Positions 12,871 to 25,032 of a DNA stretch of 64,000 bases are shown here, one piece after another. Both the position numbers and the translations under genes were made by a program. Positions within the stretch are counted from its first letter, which is position 1. The number at the start of each line of letters is the position of its first letter. This DNA is from Lophius americanus. Taxonomy: Eukaryota; Chordata; Actinopteri; Lophiiformes; Lophiidae. The stretch is from NCBI GenBank assembly GCA_037951165.1, contig JBBDHG010000126.1, positions 186,001-250,000 of the forward strand. Direction: 5' to 3'. The notes under the pieces are model-generated. The model made no database searches and was not told where the DNA came from. It worked only from the letters and a program-made list of their open reading frames with translations.

Positions 12871-15183
12871 CTTACTGGAAAGCACCTGAGCTAAAAGTGA
12901 CGACAAAGTATTATTTAAGTTTTTCTTTTTTTTGTAGATTTCCCAAAATTTAAGAAAATTCTGTTTTTGCTTCATTAGTATGGAGTATGAGGTGTAGACT
13001 GATATTGGAAAAAATTCTTTAAGCAATTTTTAGCATGACGTGCTAACATAATATAAAAAAAAGTGAGGGGGTGGAAGTAACTGGAAGTATTGTCCATGAA
13101 GTATGAGCCAAAAGAAATCTTGTATTTACCACAGTTCTATAATCATTGAGTAATCTTTAAAATAATGTGTTTTTGACAGGATTAGTCCTTCACCATAAAT
13201 TTGTTTTTAAATGTTCCTTTTCGATTAATCTTGCAAACTATCAGTCCAAAAAAACTTTTCCAGGAAAATGTAAATAAAAATGTTAAAGGTTACAACAACT
13301 GAAAGACTGTTTGAAGCACAGAGGCGTGAATTTTTTATTTATTATTCACATAAAATGTTTGATGCAGTTTCAAGAAGCTTTAACTTAATTTCCCTCAAAT
13401 GAAGCATTTAGAAAAATCCCATGTTACTAATAGTGACTATGTTTCCTAATAATATTAATCTTTCTTGATAGCAGTTATAGAACCAGCATAAAGACAATAC
13501 ATTTGTGTTTGAGTGTTTTTTTTAAATTCCAATGAGTATCATTTAAATCAGTCAGTAAAACAATCATGTTTTGGTAAAGTAAAACAAACGTGACCGAACG
13601 GGAAGAAAAATGCAGATTGTAGGAGGGGGGCATTGTTTTTTGCAGCAGACACAAAGCTTTGACACTCTCTGGTAGCAGCAGACGGTTTCCCCTCTTCAAG
13701 AAAGTGAACACCCAGAGACAAATCAGAACCACTGATCACAATCACATTTAAAAAAAAAAATAACACGGATGCTTAGAGATGCTAGAGGATATCATAGATG
13801 CTAAATAAAAGTAGAATTACCTTCAACAGCCTTGACGTTCTTCTGGTCCGTTCAGAAAAGTCGTTAATGCGAAGCTAAAGTGCCAAATCAGCTGTTTATG
13901 GCACTGATCTACATTTTGCATGTAAAAGTTTATTTATGGTCTGATGTAAGATATGACCAAGTTGTAATAAAACTGCATTAAAACATTTCTGGATTTTATA
14001 TTAATACTAAAACAGAGAGTAAGAGGAATTAATGTCCTACTTACTTTGCAGTATGATCTAATTACAGATGAAATTTGGTCATAAACTTGCAGGATTGGAA
14101 ATAAATATGTATAAAAGTGCTGCACTTACTCAGAATTTTGAGATTTTCCAACAGAAGGAATGTTGGAACTGTAGATTACAAAGCAGGTATCAAGCTGAAA
14201 CATCAGTTTCATGGGTTGAGACTTCATATTGTTGAATCTCCATCGTTATTAAAATGATTTACATATAATTTTTGTGTCAAAAGTGTGACGTCTGCTCCGG
14301 TTAAGGGACAAATAAACACTTCTGCAAAATGTCCAGACTATTCATTAATAATAGAGCCTAAAACACAATGTACAAATTTTCATTCATTCATTTTCATTGT
14401 AAGGTTTCCATCTAATATAAATGTGAAGTTAATATGTGAAGGGTTGAATTTAATGCAATGTTCAATTAATCTGAGTAATTTAAATAGCCATTAAATGTGA
14501 TTCATCCCGGGGGACAGAAAAACACATTTAAATACATTACTTTGTGTGTAATGCTTGAATCGTAAACTTTTGACATTTATGTTTCCTGTTTATTTAGAGG
14601 TCCCCCATTAACTTTATCAATAATAATTAAATTAACAGATACGGTCCTGTTTACTGGAATGTAGTTTAGTCCATCCCGGTTATTTCATTTTAAATGCACT
14701 CCGACTGAACACCATACAACAAGACTGGATTAAATGTTATCTAAATTGGAGAGTAAAATGAAATGGAAATGTTCCAGCCAATTCAAATGTTTAGATTCGC
14801 TTTTCACCTGCGGGAACTTTGTTTTATCATTTTCACAAAGTACGTCAGATGCTGCTCCGCTGCCACCGCCATGTTGTCAGTATATCATTGAAGGTGACGT
14901 TCAGACATTGTGGAAAGAGAATTCATCGCTAAGAGGTGTAACTCTTCAGTCATCGGAACCGGAAATATTGGGCGATATTAGTGTCAAACTTGGTGTTTTG
15001 TTTAAAAAAACATAAATATATATACATTATATCTAGAGCATCGATGTATTGAAGTTGACTCTCGGTACTTCTTTATTGTGTCCTTCAACTGAAGTAAAAG
15101 CTTTAAATATCTCTTCTATACTTGGAGTCACATTCATGTGAGATGAGATGTTGTGCACATTTTGAGTCACTATTTCTTATTGA

Positions 15184-15420
15184 AAAATGTGACTGAGCCT
15201 GTTAGTAATATGCACCGGTGGCTGCAGGTATGCATTTAAGAGCAAGGGGCCAAGGGTGGAGCCCTGGGGGACACCTGATGTTAACGGGGAGACTGGGGAG
15301 GAAGCATTACCGACAACTACTGAGAAAAGTCCTACTTGATAAGACTTTAGTGGCATATTAAAGCAATTGAAGGCCTTTATAATCTGAATTATGTAACCTG
15401 CCATCATTTTATGGTACATT
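15184..15420 (-). mobile_element. LINE reverse-transcriptase fragment
   Basis: The minus frame contains SPLTSGVPQGSTLGPLLLNA, the conserved reverse-transcriptase motif SGVPQGSxLGPLLF of CR1/L2/Rex-type LINEs. About 80 codons remain. The catalytic YADD region is absent, so it is dead. It ends 160 bp before a brinp exon. Confidence 0.85.
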
Positions 15421-15579
15421 TAGAGTGTCTAAGATATTAAGTTAATAAATGCCCCCAAAGAAATAAAACATTCAAGGGAATAATTTTTGCTGCAATTAGT
15501 TTTTTTTCTTCCCTTGATGAGGACATTAATGTGTGTGAATGTCTCTCTAATATTATACCTTTATTCTGTAATATTTCAG

Positions 15580-15770
15580 GGAGTTCAGCCACTGGAAGGT
15601 GAACAGTCTGGCAACAGAGAAGAGGGACTTCCTGAAAGCGCCACTGCCCTTAGCGCCGGAGTTTCTACGCAACCTGCGGTTGCTAGGGCGACGGCCAACC
15701 CTGCAGCAAATCAACGAGAACCTCATCAAGAAGTACGGGACCCACTTCCTGGTTTCTGCTACCCTGGGAG
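15580..15770 (+). CDS. brinp3: brinp3-like internal exon, N-terminal part of MACPF domain
   Basis: Internal coding exon of a BRINP-family protein. BRINPs are secretory-pathway, mainly neural glycoproteins with a membrane-attack-complex/perforin (MACPF) domain, reported to restrain the cell cycle. The exon follows a polypyrimidine tract ending in AG at 15578-15579 and ends at a GTAAGG donor at 15771. It opens with the third base of a split Arg codon, then reads EFSHWKVNSL, later RLLGRRPTLQQ, and ends KKYGTHFLVSATLG. The last matches the MACPF signature YGTHF-x(6)-GG, whose final Gly codon is split G|GG across the intron. Length is 191 nt (63 full codons). LQQ-x-NENL and the VNSLA segment resemble recalled BRINP3 more than BRINP1 or BRINP2. 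Teleosts carry several brinp3 copies, so which one (a or b) is undecided. Exon number (about 4 of 8) is inferred from the human gene. Confidence 0.93.
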
Positions 15771-15834
15771 GTAAGGAAGGACTGCAGGTGACACATTAAA
15801 AATAGAGGAGCTACTCATCCCAGGTCTCCGAGGA

Positions 15835-15836
<2 letters not shown>

Positions 15837-15890
<54 letters not shown>

Positions 15891-15893
15891 ACA
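15837..15893. repeat. CA microsatellite 66 bp after a brinp donor
   Basis: About 24 AC dinucleotides, uninterrupted to 15884, then ATACACACAC. Lies in the proximal intron just past exon 15580-15770. Confidence 0.95.
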
Positions 15894-16535
15894 CGATACC
15901 ACACATCTGCCCAAGAGCCGGATCTTCTTGTTGCTGCGCTAAAATGTCAACAGAGAGGCATGTGACAAGATTTCCACTCCACGCACCTGCCTCCCTCAAC
16001 AAAGGTTGTTTCCCTGTGTCATTTTCCACTCATCCAACCCACTGATGAAGATTCCACACAGCTGCAGGAGCCTCGAGACACAAAGGAGGGAGTAAACCGA
16101 CCCATTTCTTTTAGCGTCTCGTTCTTTTTAACCTGGATCTCCGGAGAGGGAAGTCACTCATGGAACAGAACCTCTGGGTTGTGTATTCAGAACTCATGAT
16201 GCCGGTGCTGATTATCATATAGAGCGGATCCACAAGATGGCTTTTTTTTTTTTTGTTTTTTGTTTTTATTTGAAGAGAAAATTGATGGTGCGTTTAAACA
16301 TCTCAGCAACCAAACATCTTTTTCGTCAAAGTCGGGAGAGTTTTAAAAGGCCGGGACGCTCCGATCGCTCAGACCCTGTAATGAATCCTGAAGATATGAA
16401 ACAGTAAGGGACACTTACTCACTTATTCCACCTATAATGGACTTTAGATTATGACAAAACACTATCATTTGAGGGCGACGTTCACCATACATCTTCAGCA
16501 GGGCACATCGTCACATAGACGACCTGTTTTCAACA

Positions 16536-17060
16536 TATACACACACACGCACACACACACACCTCAAACTCACGCTCACAAATACACACAACACATTCAA
16601 GCATACGCACACACACCACACGACCTCACACCACACACTCACTAACACTTAAATCTCTCACACACACACACAACACACTCAAGCATACACCCACACACCC
16701 ACGCACACACCACACGCTCACAAACGCAAGCAGACACACACCTTCACCCACACACCACTCTCTCACTCACACACAAACTCACCACGGACTCACACACACA
16801 CACAGATTACTCACACACAAACCCTTACACACAAACACACACACACCCTCACCCACACCCTCACAAACAAACGCACTCACCACAGACTCACAAACACACT
16901 CACACGCACACACCACACACTCAGACGTACTCATTTGCGCACACATACACACAAACGAATGCACACACACCTCACACTCACACACACGCACACAAATACA
17001 CACACGCAACCACAGGGACCACCCCAGACACACACACACACACACACACACACGCACCTT
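16536..17060. repeat. CA-rich minisatellite
   Basis: About 520 bp of ACACAC interrupted by CTCAC, GCAC and CAAACA words, ending in a purer CA run at 17030-17053. His/Thr open frames here are artefacts. Confidence 0.9.
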
Positions 17061-17479
17061 ACTTTCCATAAGCACAGGAGCATCAGCATGGGAGACTTTT
17101 GCAGACTGATAGTTTGACTCTATATATCATTAGCATCCTGGAGTTAATGGGCCGAGTCGGCCTGCATACTGATTAAACTGCCGCTGAGCCAGAACACACA
17201 CGTCCACTCACTTTTTTTCTTCTTCTTTTATCATGTTTCGCTTTTTCATTCGCTGTCTCGCCAGCCGCCGTTACCCTGGGCTGGAAAATAGCGTTGGGTT
17301 TGAGGAGAAACGTCTGCAAATGTAAAAAAAAGGTTGTTTAAAATCAGAAACAACCTGCATTTAAGAAAATGTAGAATTTACAGTAAAATACTGGCAGAAA
17401 TTCAACGTACACCACACTAGATAAATTTAAGCTTTATTAGCAATGGTAAATGTCACAGTAAAGGACCTTTTTCCCTCTC

Positions 17480-17499
17480 TTTTTTTTTTTTTTTTTTAC
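17480..17499. repeat. Poly-T run
   Basis: About 19 T within a pyrimidine-rich stretch; possibly the reversed A-tail of a retroelement, but no body is recognisable. Confidence 0.7.
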
Positions 17500-18503
17500 A
17501 GTATATTGCTATAAAAATAGGTAATATTATATAATATATAAACAGTAATTTATTACAATTTATTTTTAAAGCGGCTTTCTATAAACACTTGACTTTCTTC
17601 GAGTGCTCCATGGCATATAAGGGTTTTCACATAACATGTGGATTATGATATATTTAGACTACTGTTGTCAGGCAATTAAAACAAATAAAAGGAGCAATTT
17701 TATGCTCTATAATATAGCAAACAAAAGCATTAAAAAAATGTTTAATTCATGTGGATTTGGTTCTATGAGTAAATCAATGAATATTTAGGTAATAAAAGTA
17801 TTAAAGGTCAACATGTTTTCCATCATTTCACATTATATTCGTATGAAATATTAAATAAATCGATAAAATATGGCATAAAAACGATGTTTTCCTGAGCAGC
17901 GGTTGGACTTTCTCTTCACCCACGAATATTCTCTCTGCAGGAATATGCATTCTTATTTAAAAAAGAATATTTACTCCCTCGAAAGATCTTAACTTAAACA
18001 GCTTAAATCATGCAATAAAAAATCCAATACAAGCATTTTTTCAACAACTCTATTTCAGACATCCGTGTCGTTTTACTGTGGCGTAAACGTTTTTCCACAA
18101 ATACTTCATTTACATTTCAATTCATCTATAAAAACAAAAGATTAAAAAGATTTATAGCTCTTACATTGATGCTAATTCCTCCACGCCTGTTTCGCCCCTG
18201 AATAAGATCATTGGTCCGATAACATAAAAGGATTAATCTGTCATGGAACTTTTTGAGTAGTAAATATGCACAATCTCCAAATGATGTCTTTGTCCCCACC
18301 TGTTCTCTTGGCTTTGATGAATCCATAAATCTGATAGCCGGGCTCATAATTAATAACATCCAGCCGGTCCAGTATGCGGCTACGTTTTTTTTACCAGGAG
18401 CAGGGACCGCCCGCGCTGTCGCCACAGTACTTTTAATTTTTCAATTAATTTATTTGTGATGCAGCATGATTAATATCAAACATGAACATGAAAACAAACA
18501 TGA

Positions 18504-18522
18504 ATATATATATATATATATA

Positions 18523-18557
<35 letters not shown>
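18504..18557. repeat. AT microsatellite bordering an R copy
   Basis: Two AT runs split by a GA, ending 4 bp before R copy 7. Confidence 0.95.
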
Positions 18558-18560
<3 letters not shown>

Positions 18561-18675
18561 GATCAAGTTCCCCCTAGTGTCAGAAATATGTAACAGATCT
18601 TTCACAAAATCAATCCCGGTCTTCCTCTCATGAAGGTCTACGTGGATACAAAATGTAAAAAGATATCCAGAAGAC
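18561..18675 (-). repeat. R family copy 7 (5' part only)
   Basis: Reverse: AGTTCCCCCTAGTGTCAGAA, ATCAATCCCGGTCTTCCTC and ATGAAGGTCTACGTGGATAC. The internal and terminal units are missing and an AT array stands at the break. Confidence 0.75.
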
Positions 18676-19856
18676 AGTAGAAGTGATGATTTACTGAAAA
18701 AAAAAGACACCAAAGCCCGACCCACATTTGAACATCAGGCTTGTGAAAAGAATTAAACTCAGTAGCAGCACATATCACACCCTGGAAAGAACATATGATG
18801 GCAACGAGAATGTTTGGTCGTACGTACTAAGTAAGTATTAAAGAATAATAATTATTTTTTAAATAAAAAAAACAAAACATTTTCCGATTAATTTTAGACT
18901 CAATCATAATTAATTAAATTGCGAATTGACAGCTAACAATTTTTTTTCTTTCTACACTGTACATATCACTATCACAATTATGTCATGTTTCATTCTTTTC
19001 CCGCAATTTATGTCTTTTTAATGAGGAAGTAGGGAAAACGACAATGAGAGAAAACGACTTTCCATCCCTCAGATTTATGAAAGTTAGCCGCCTCTTTATC
19101 CAGAACCCATTAGAGAATAATGGATTCTTTCTTGGCCCGGGCTCCAGTTTATGAAATAATAAGCAAAGCAATAAACAAACATGGGTGAAAACAGCCTCCT
19201 TAATCTGAGGTAGTTTCTCCACTGCGATCCGAGTAATTGTATGTATTGAGAAGGGTTTGAAGTGTAAATTGAATTTATTGATTTTTGTGGCAGAAGGTTT
19301 TCGGACCAGATTCAGACGGCCTCTCGTGCACCAAAACCATCAAGTTCAAATCACTGTAAAAGAACCTCGTCGCTCAAAAGTGTGGTTCTTATCACCACTA
19401 CGGTTGTTCTCTTACGTTGATGGGTGCAATTATTGTTCATTTCGCTACCGTCATGCGGTTTTCATCCTTTTGGTCTCGCCCAACTCAAAGCCCCTCTGTA
19501 TGCAGAACGAGCAGGGAGTCCATTTCTTTTTTATTACCCGACCAAATATGTTGTATTTTAATTATTAAATTGTATTTATTTATTTATGTATGCAGGAATG
19601 TATTTTTTCTTTTTTTATTATTATAATTATTATTATTATTGTGGTTGTTGTTGTCTATGTTGTTTTAAATTTATAAAACAATTTTTATTACCTGGTGAAA
19701 TATTTTGTATTTGATTTATTTATTTATGATACAGTTATGTATTTGATTGTTATTATTATTATTCTGGTTGTTGTTTTCTGTGTTATTTTAATTAATAATT
19801 AATAATTTTTTATTACCAGACCAAATATTTTGTATTTTATTTATTTATTAATGTAT

Positions 19857-19860
<4 letters not shown>

Positions 19861-19912
<52 letters not shown>
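19861..19912. repeat. TTA microsatellite
   Basis: About 17 uninterrupted TTA units within a longer region (19610-19960) of diverged TTA and ATTT words. Confidence 0.95.
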
Positions 19913-19914
<2 letters not shown>

Positions 19915-20539
19915 TTTGGTTGCTGTTGTCGGTGTAATTTTAATTAATTAATTGCTTTTTTCAAAAAAAAAATTCAAATCGGCCCAAATCTGAATAATTA
20001 CAATGATTCTTAAACTTTTTCTATGCAAAGGTGATTCAGAAATGAACCCGAGTGCCCGATGCAATCCGTGTCAGTCGTCTAGAATCACGTTCTTCTCATC
20101 AGAGAAAAATGTTTAACAATAATATTTAATAATATTATTATTAATAATATTTTGTCAGGTTTCTTTCAAGAATACTCCACCGAATGCCAGATGTTGCTGT
20201 CATGATTTGATTTACTATGATTTACTCCTGAAGGTCTGCTTGGAATCTAACTAAATGTGAGATCAATACTGTGTTTTTTTTATTGGATGAATCACATTCA
20301 TTCCAACATTGTATGAATAAACGGGTTTAGCGACCTCCCGGAAAAAAAACAAAAAAAAATCAAAAACCCTATCCCTGGATTCCTGTATGTATTATCCTTA
20401 TTTTCAAAACGCCGCCATGCCGTCGTTGTTTAGGATGAACAAATCGGGGGGGAAATGGGTCGACATCCCTGAAGTTTCCTGCGGCTACACAGTTTTAAGT
20501 GTATTACATAATACATAATTCATACTCTTGAAGAAAAGA

Positions 20540-20570
20540 GCAGGAGGAGCAGGAGGAGCAGGAGGAAGAG
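20540..20570. repeat. GGAGCA tandem repeat
   Basis: Short run of AGCAGGAGG and GGAGCA words, about four units. Confidence 0.8.
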
Positions 20571-21089
20571 GCTAAATATAGTGTGTCAAAAGTAAAAGGG
20601 GAGTGATTTTTAACTCCACATTAGATAACCAGACACAATCACCGTCACTTAAAGATAAAGATCACTGAGAAAGGTGGGAATCAAAGTTCAGCACCTTGAA
20701 TTTATTTATTTAGTTGTTTCTTTGTAAAAAAGATAAGGTCTCTCTTCATCAGCCTGCATTATTACCGGCTTACAGGCGGAACGCAGGATAGCATATTGAT
20801 CATTATATATTAATATTAATAAACATGTGATTATTAACCTGACATTATTATTAACCTGAAATGATTTGTGCATCATTTGAAGGAATTTCCCACTGATGCC
20901 TCCATCGGTCATGGTTTGAAACAGAATACCTCCATATGTGTTTTCAAATAGACCCAATATGGACTCCATTGTCTCCATCACTGACGGAACCAGGTGCTCC
21001 ATCAATGTGATATGACCTTTGTGAGTTTCTTGACATGTGACGTGGTAGACAAGATGGGAATAGATTATGGGAATGAATTTCGATCCTCA

Positions 21090-21432
21090 AAATGCAAAGT
21101 TATGTCAACAGTATTTTTTTTAATGAAAGTTCCACCTAGAAAAAAAAAAAAAAACTCTGTCTAGTGAATAAAATATCAACCACTAGAGTAAAATATGATA
21201 TTTACAAGATAGAACTCCTTAAGTCGATTAATGTGCACCAAATTTGGACTAAATAGAACCAGTAGGACGATATATCAGAAAAACTGTGAATGAATTATGA
21301 ACAATCGGAGTAAATCACAGTGTGTACAAGATAAATCTCCTCGAGCAGCAACATCTCCGCCAAGTTTGGTCTAAATCAGACCAAAGCTTGAGAAGTTATG
21401 GCCCGACAATTTTGTCGCTCAAGCTAAAAAGT
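21090..21432 (-). repeat. R family copy 8, two internal units
   Basis: Reverse: AAAGTTATGTCAACAG, GTCTAGTGAATAAAATATC, GATATTTACAAGATAGAACT and CACCAAATTTGGACTAAATA, then a second unit TACAAGATAAATCTCCTCGA to GGTCTAAATCAGACCAAAGC. Confidence 0.8.
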
Positions 21433-21599
21433 ATATCATCTCATATTGTAAGTGCCCTTCCAATAGAATATCCACAATGCAACGCTCCTCAATCAAGTCA
21501 TCATTCATTAAGTTGGTATTCAACATTAAGTGTCCAAAACCGACTCGTTCATTTGTCCTGACCACAGATATTCTTTCAGACCTACCAAACTGGTCTAAG

Positions 21600-21778
21600 A
21601 GAGGATAACCAGTAATCAGGTGACAGGGTCATAGCCTCTCAAGCAGATCTAATTGCTGGAAAATGCAATGATGGAAAGGTCTCAGAACACGCAGTTACAT
21701 CAAAGAGCTGTTTATGTGGCAAAAGGGAGACCTCCGCAGTCTTAGGCAGGGGATTTTAATGTTATGGCTGATCACTGT
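21600..21778 (+). mobile_element. Internally deleted Tc1-like element
   Basis: ATTGCTGGAAAATGCAATGA and CTCAGAACACGCAGTTACAT fit the early transposase region of a fish Tc1-like element. They are joined directly to GAGCTGTTTATGTGGCAAAA and the terminal TTTTAATGTTATGGCTGATC. The middle of the transposase gene is absent. A near twin lies at 63130-63308. Confidence 0.7.
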
Positions 21779-21959
21779 GGATGTTATGTACACCAGATCG
21801 CCTTACCATCAGCTCAACTCCAGGTTCAGCAGTATCTCAGACCCAATGGTGTTGCTCTCTCCGTTTTCAGCAGAACTTAAATCAAGATTTAAGGTGTCCT
21901 TATAAAATCAACATGAATCGTGACCTGACTTGATGAACTGATTGATTATTCATCCGTAG

Positions 21960-22141
21960 GGGAGGAGTCTTTGACCATCTTCCTGGACAAGCAGAGGCTC
22001 AATAAGAAGTCTGAAGGTAGCAGCAACAGCTCTGTGGTGTCTCTGGAGCTGCTCCATCAGCTGGCCGCCTCCTACTTCACCGATCGAGAGAGCACCCTAA
22101 GGCGACTACACCACCTGCAGATAGCCACCTCTGCTATTAAG
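21960..22141 (+). CDS. brinp3: brinp3-like internal exon, MACPF domain middle
   Basis: Second brinp exon, 182 nt. The acceptor AG is at 21958-21959 and the donor GTAATG starts at 22142. It completes the split Gly (G|GG), continues EESLTIFLDKQRLNKK, then a variable Ser/Asn-rich stretch with a potential N-glycosylation sequon (NSS), then the strongly conserved LHQLAASYF and DRESTLRRLHH blocks, and ends on a complete Lys codon (phase 0). The frame stays open for about 540 nt into the intron, to 22681, but that part has no BRINP similarity and a good donor precedes it, so it is read-through. The family tolerates length change in the Ser/Asn-rich loop. The upstream intron is 6.19 kb and the downstream intron 13.49 kb. 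Confidence 0.93.
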
Positions 22142-23574
22142 GTAATGTGCTTACAAGACTCGCATAGACACGTCGATATGAGTTACATTTCAACATTTCC
22201 ACTTCAACATAGTGCGCCGATGCTAATGGGATGTTTAGCTGCTCTTTGCAAACTTGTGTTTGCAGTTTTCCAGGTCCGCAAACAACCACCCATCAATGTA
22301 GACACAAACATTAAGCCTGCTATAAATCTGTCCCCTTGGGATAAATGGCGCCGTGAGGCACCTATAACAAATAGTTATCCTTGCTCTCAAGGTGTGCACA
22401 CAATCTGTTTCAAGATGCATCATTCCTCAAACGCTGGAGGACAGGGTCTGCAAGGACATTTTTTGCACAGAAACACTAAAGCACGGCAAATGTCAAGTCC
22501 CAGCGGGGGAAATGTATTTATGCATACTGTAGTCTTCTGTATGCCACTGGGACGGGTTTGGTCTCTCCAGCGTGAGTCAGTGCATGAGGTGAAAACACAG
22601 GCCAATTATCAGCAAGTCTCTGAAAATCTGTTGCTGCAAAGTAGGTATAAATGTATAAAAATGGTCAACCGTATCACTTAGCAGCCGGCTCTTTGTTTCC
22701 TTTTATAGACCTGCAGGCTGAGCAATGGGCTCGCCTCGAAAACTCTCCTTCCCAAAATCCTCCTGCGGGCTCTCGCCAGCATATCGATTTCAAACAACAA
22801 TCTGGAGAAAGAATCCACTCAGAGACCAAGGAAAAAAAATATTTGTTTCCCCAGATTGGTTTTTTCGTTGGCGGCTGGAAGCACAGCATCACCAAGCTAT
22901 CTTTATTTTCACGTTGGAACAGATCCGTTGAACGTCATGCGGCGGCAGCAGGCGCGTGGGTGGACGGCCTGAGCTCTCATGCTTCAACTTAAACACTGAG
23001 TCTCCCTGAAATGAAAGATTTCACAGTGTCGGCTTTGGGTGTACCTAAAACTAGGTGGATGGTTTCCATTGAAAATTGCAGCATCGGGCCCATGAGAAGG
23101 TTAGAAAGACAAATTTTGTTTGCCTAGAGATTCTTAAATTCTGAAGCACTTGATTATTTGCAAATGGAATTTCCCACATAGCCTCAAGTGCAATATGATA
23201 GACAGCAAACAGAAATGTCTCTTGAGCTCAACGCAAATAGCTCTCACCCGGAGAGAGAGGTTTGATTAGAGTGTCTACATGATGCTCTATTTTAATGGCT
23301 GAGATAGAGGTTTGTTTCCTAACGTTTTCATAACACATTACCAACAGGGACCAAGCGTGGCAAACTTCTCCACAAACCTCTGCTGCAGTGCAGACTATCC
23401 TAGAACAAAAGGATTGGGAATAACTTTTATTCACAGTTGCTAGATAATCAATGTGCTAGTGTGAAAATGCCCCAGAGTTTATTCGTATGCTTGGTTGATT
23501 TGAGCATTATTAGAGATGTGGTGGATTTAACGAGGACGTCAAACCCGTGTGTATTTTTTTTTCAGAGAGATAGA

Positions 23575-24028
23575 CACAGAGAGAGAGAGAGAGAGAGAGC
23601 ACAAACAAGATGGAGAGAGAGAGAGCGTTAACACAAACAAGATGGAGAGAGAGAGAGAGAGCAATAGCACAAACAAGATGGAGAGAGAGAGAGAGAGCGT
23701 TAGCACAAACATCATGGAGAGAGAGAGAGAGCGTTAGCACAAACAAGATGGAGAGAGAGAGAGAGCGTTAGCACAAACAAGATGGAGAGAGAGAGAGAGC
23801 GTTAGCACAAACCAGATGGAGAGAGAGAGAGAGAGCACAAACAAGATGAAGAGAAACTGAGAGCACAAACAAGATGGAGAGAGAGATAGAGCGTTAGCAC
23901 AAACCAGATGGAGAGAGAGATAGAGCGTTAGCACAAACCAGATGGAGAGAGAGATAGAGCGTTAGCACAAACCAGATGGAGAGAGAGATAGAGCGTTAGC
24001 ACAAACCAGATGGAGAGAGAGAGAGAGC
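23575..24028. repeat. GA-rich minisatellite, units of about 31-38 bp
   Basis: About 13 units of a GAGAGAGAGA tract followed by GCGTTAGCACAAACAAGATG. The last four (from about 23876) are nearly identical 33-bp units with ACCAGATG and GATAGAGCG variants, suggesting recent homogenisation. Open frames on both strands (Arg/Glu or Leu/Ser-rich) are repeat artefacts. Confidence 0.95.
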
Positions 24029-24679
24029 TTCACATGCCGGTACGTAAAAATAAAAGTCTGAAAAATAAATTATTTGTGTAATTCACCTCCGGTTCCATCA
24101 GCACTAGACAGAGGGAGAAGTCCCTGCCTCTACTTGTTCTGGATATCATTCAGTCATTCATTCATTTTGTAGAAGTATTTAGATTTAATTCAATACAGGT
24201 AGAAGTAAATTCAAACAATACAAATCATAATAATCATATTATTATGGATATCCTTATTTCATTCTTATATGTTTAGTTGATAATGATGGTGATGTATTAA
24301 ATTAATTATTGATAGGATAATAACCCTGTTTCTTTTCATAAATTATAGATGATTATTCAAAATAAGAGGAACCAAAAAGGGAGCACAAACAAAATTCCAG
24401 TCCACGAGACTGACTGAATGTAATTGTTTCATAGATCCAGGTGGTTCCTTAGAGAGTGCCTGAATTTGACCAGAAATATGTCTGGAATATATTTATATTC
24501 ATCTACATTTCCCTGGTATTACATCCAAAAAAGTGAACTTTGTTTTTTTTTGTTCAACTAGTACCAAGAGACTCTCAGTTAATTTCATTTTATCCCTTTT
24601 TTTTATTCCTTTTTTTTAATCAATTTTAACGAGGGTATTTTCTGAACGGCTTTGTTAAATTGGTGTTTGGACTTTAGAT

Positions 24680-24766
24680 TTTATTGTCCCCAAGGGGACA
24701 TTCTTTTACACAGCTCTATACATACCAGATCCCACATTAAGTACACAAGTATGCCAAGACAGAAGT
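24680..24766. mobile_element. LINE 3'-tail-like relic
   Basis: TTTTATTGTCCCCAAGGGGA followed by CATTCTTTTACACAGC resembles the end of a fish non-LTR element. It abuts an ACA microsatellite that could derive from its tail. Confidence 0.45.
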
Positions 24767-24795
24767 ACAACAACAACAACAACAACAACAACAAC
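24767..24795. repeat. ACA microsatellite
   Basis: About nine CAA units. Confidence 0.9.
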
Positions 24796-25032
24796 GAAGA
24801 TGACATCAGCCTACGGACAGTACTCTGATCTGCTCAGCTGGGTTGGGCAAACAGCACTTTTATTCATTAAAATTGTTTATATTAATTTTAATGCTGCAGT
24901 GCACTGCCACCGCTAGCTTTCACAAGAACTGATAAGCTACACAGCCAATCAGAATGAAGACCTGCAGTATTAATGTTTAGTCTTTATTACCACTTATTAC
25001 ACGCATTTAATAATAAAGTGGAACTAGGCCTA

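Larger units (their letters stand above)
1..15579. other. Intron (or 5' flank) upstream of the first visible brinp exon
   Basis: No coding exon recognised. The expected preceding exon (FDWLLSD...KIYR in relatives) was looked for and not seen, so this is most likely part of a long intron. Supported contents are the CA-rich tract, the MITE and the R, Tc1-like, SINE and LINE relics listed separately. Stretches 1-477, 1000-1640, 5090-6850, 9530-11280, 11660-12650 and 12880-15180 show nothing I can name. Open frames there are short and lack family motifs. Confidence 0.75.
15771..21959 (+). other. brinp intron, 6.19 kb
   Basis: GT-AG intron. Holds a CA array 66 bp after the donor, a CA-rich tract at 16536-17060, AT and TTA microsatellites, R copies and a deleted Tc1-like element. 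Stretches 15900-16530, 17070-18480, 18690-19620 and 20170-21080 are AT-rich and show no recognisable element. Confidence 0.85.

Noticed and set aside
22142..22681. Open frame continuing 180 codons past a brinp exon
   Set aside because: A good GTAATG donor precedes it, the next exon joins in phase, and the extension has no BRINP similarity.
23549..23934. Arg/Glu-rich and Leu/Ser-rich frames
   Set aside because: Artefacts of the GA minisatellite on the two strands.
23575..24028. CRISPR-like array
   Set aside because: The regular units are simple-sequence GA tracts with no unique spacers, in a vertebrate intron.
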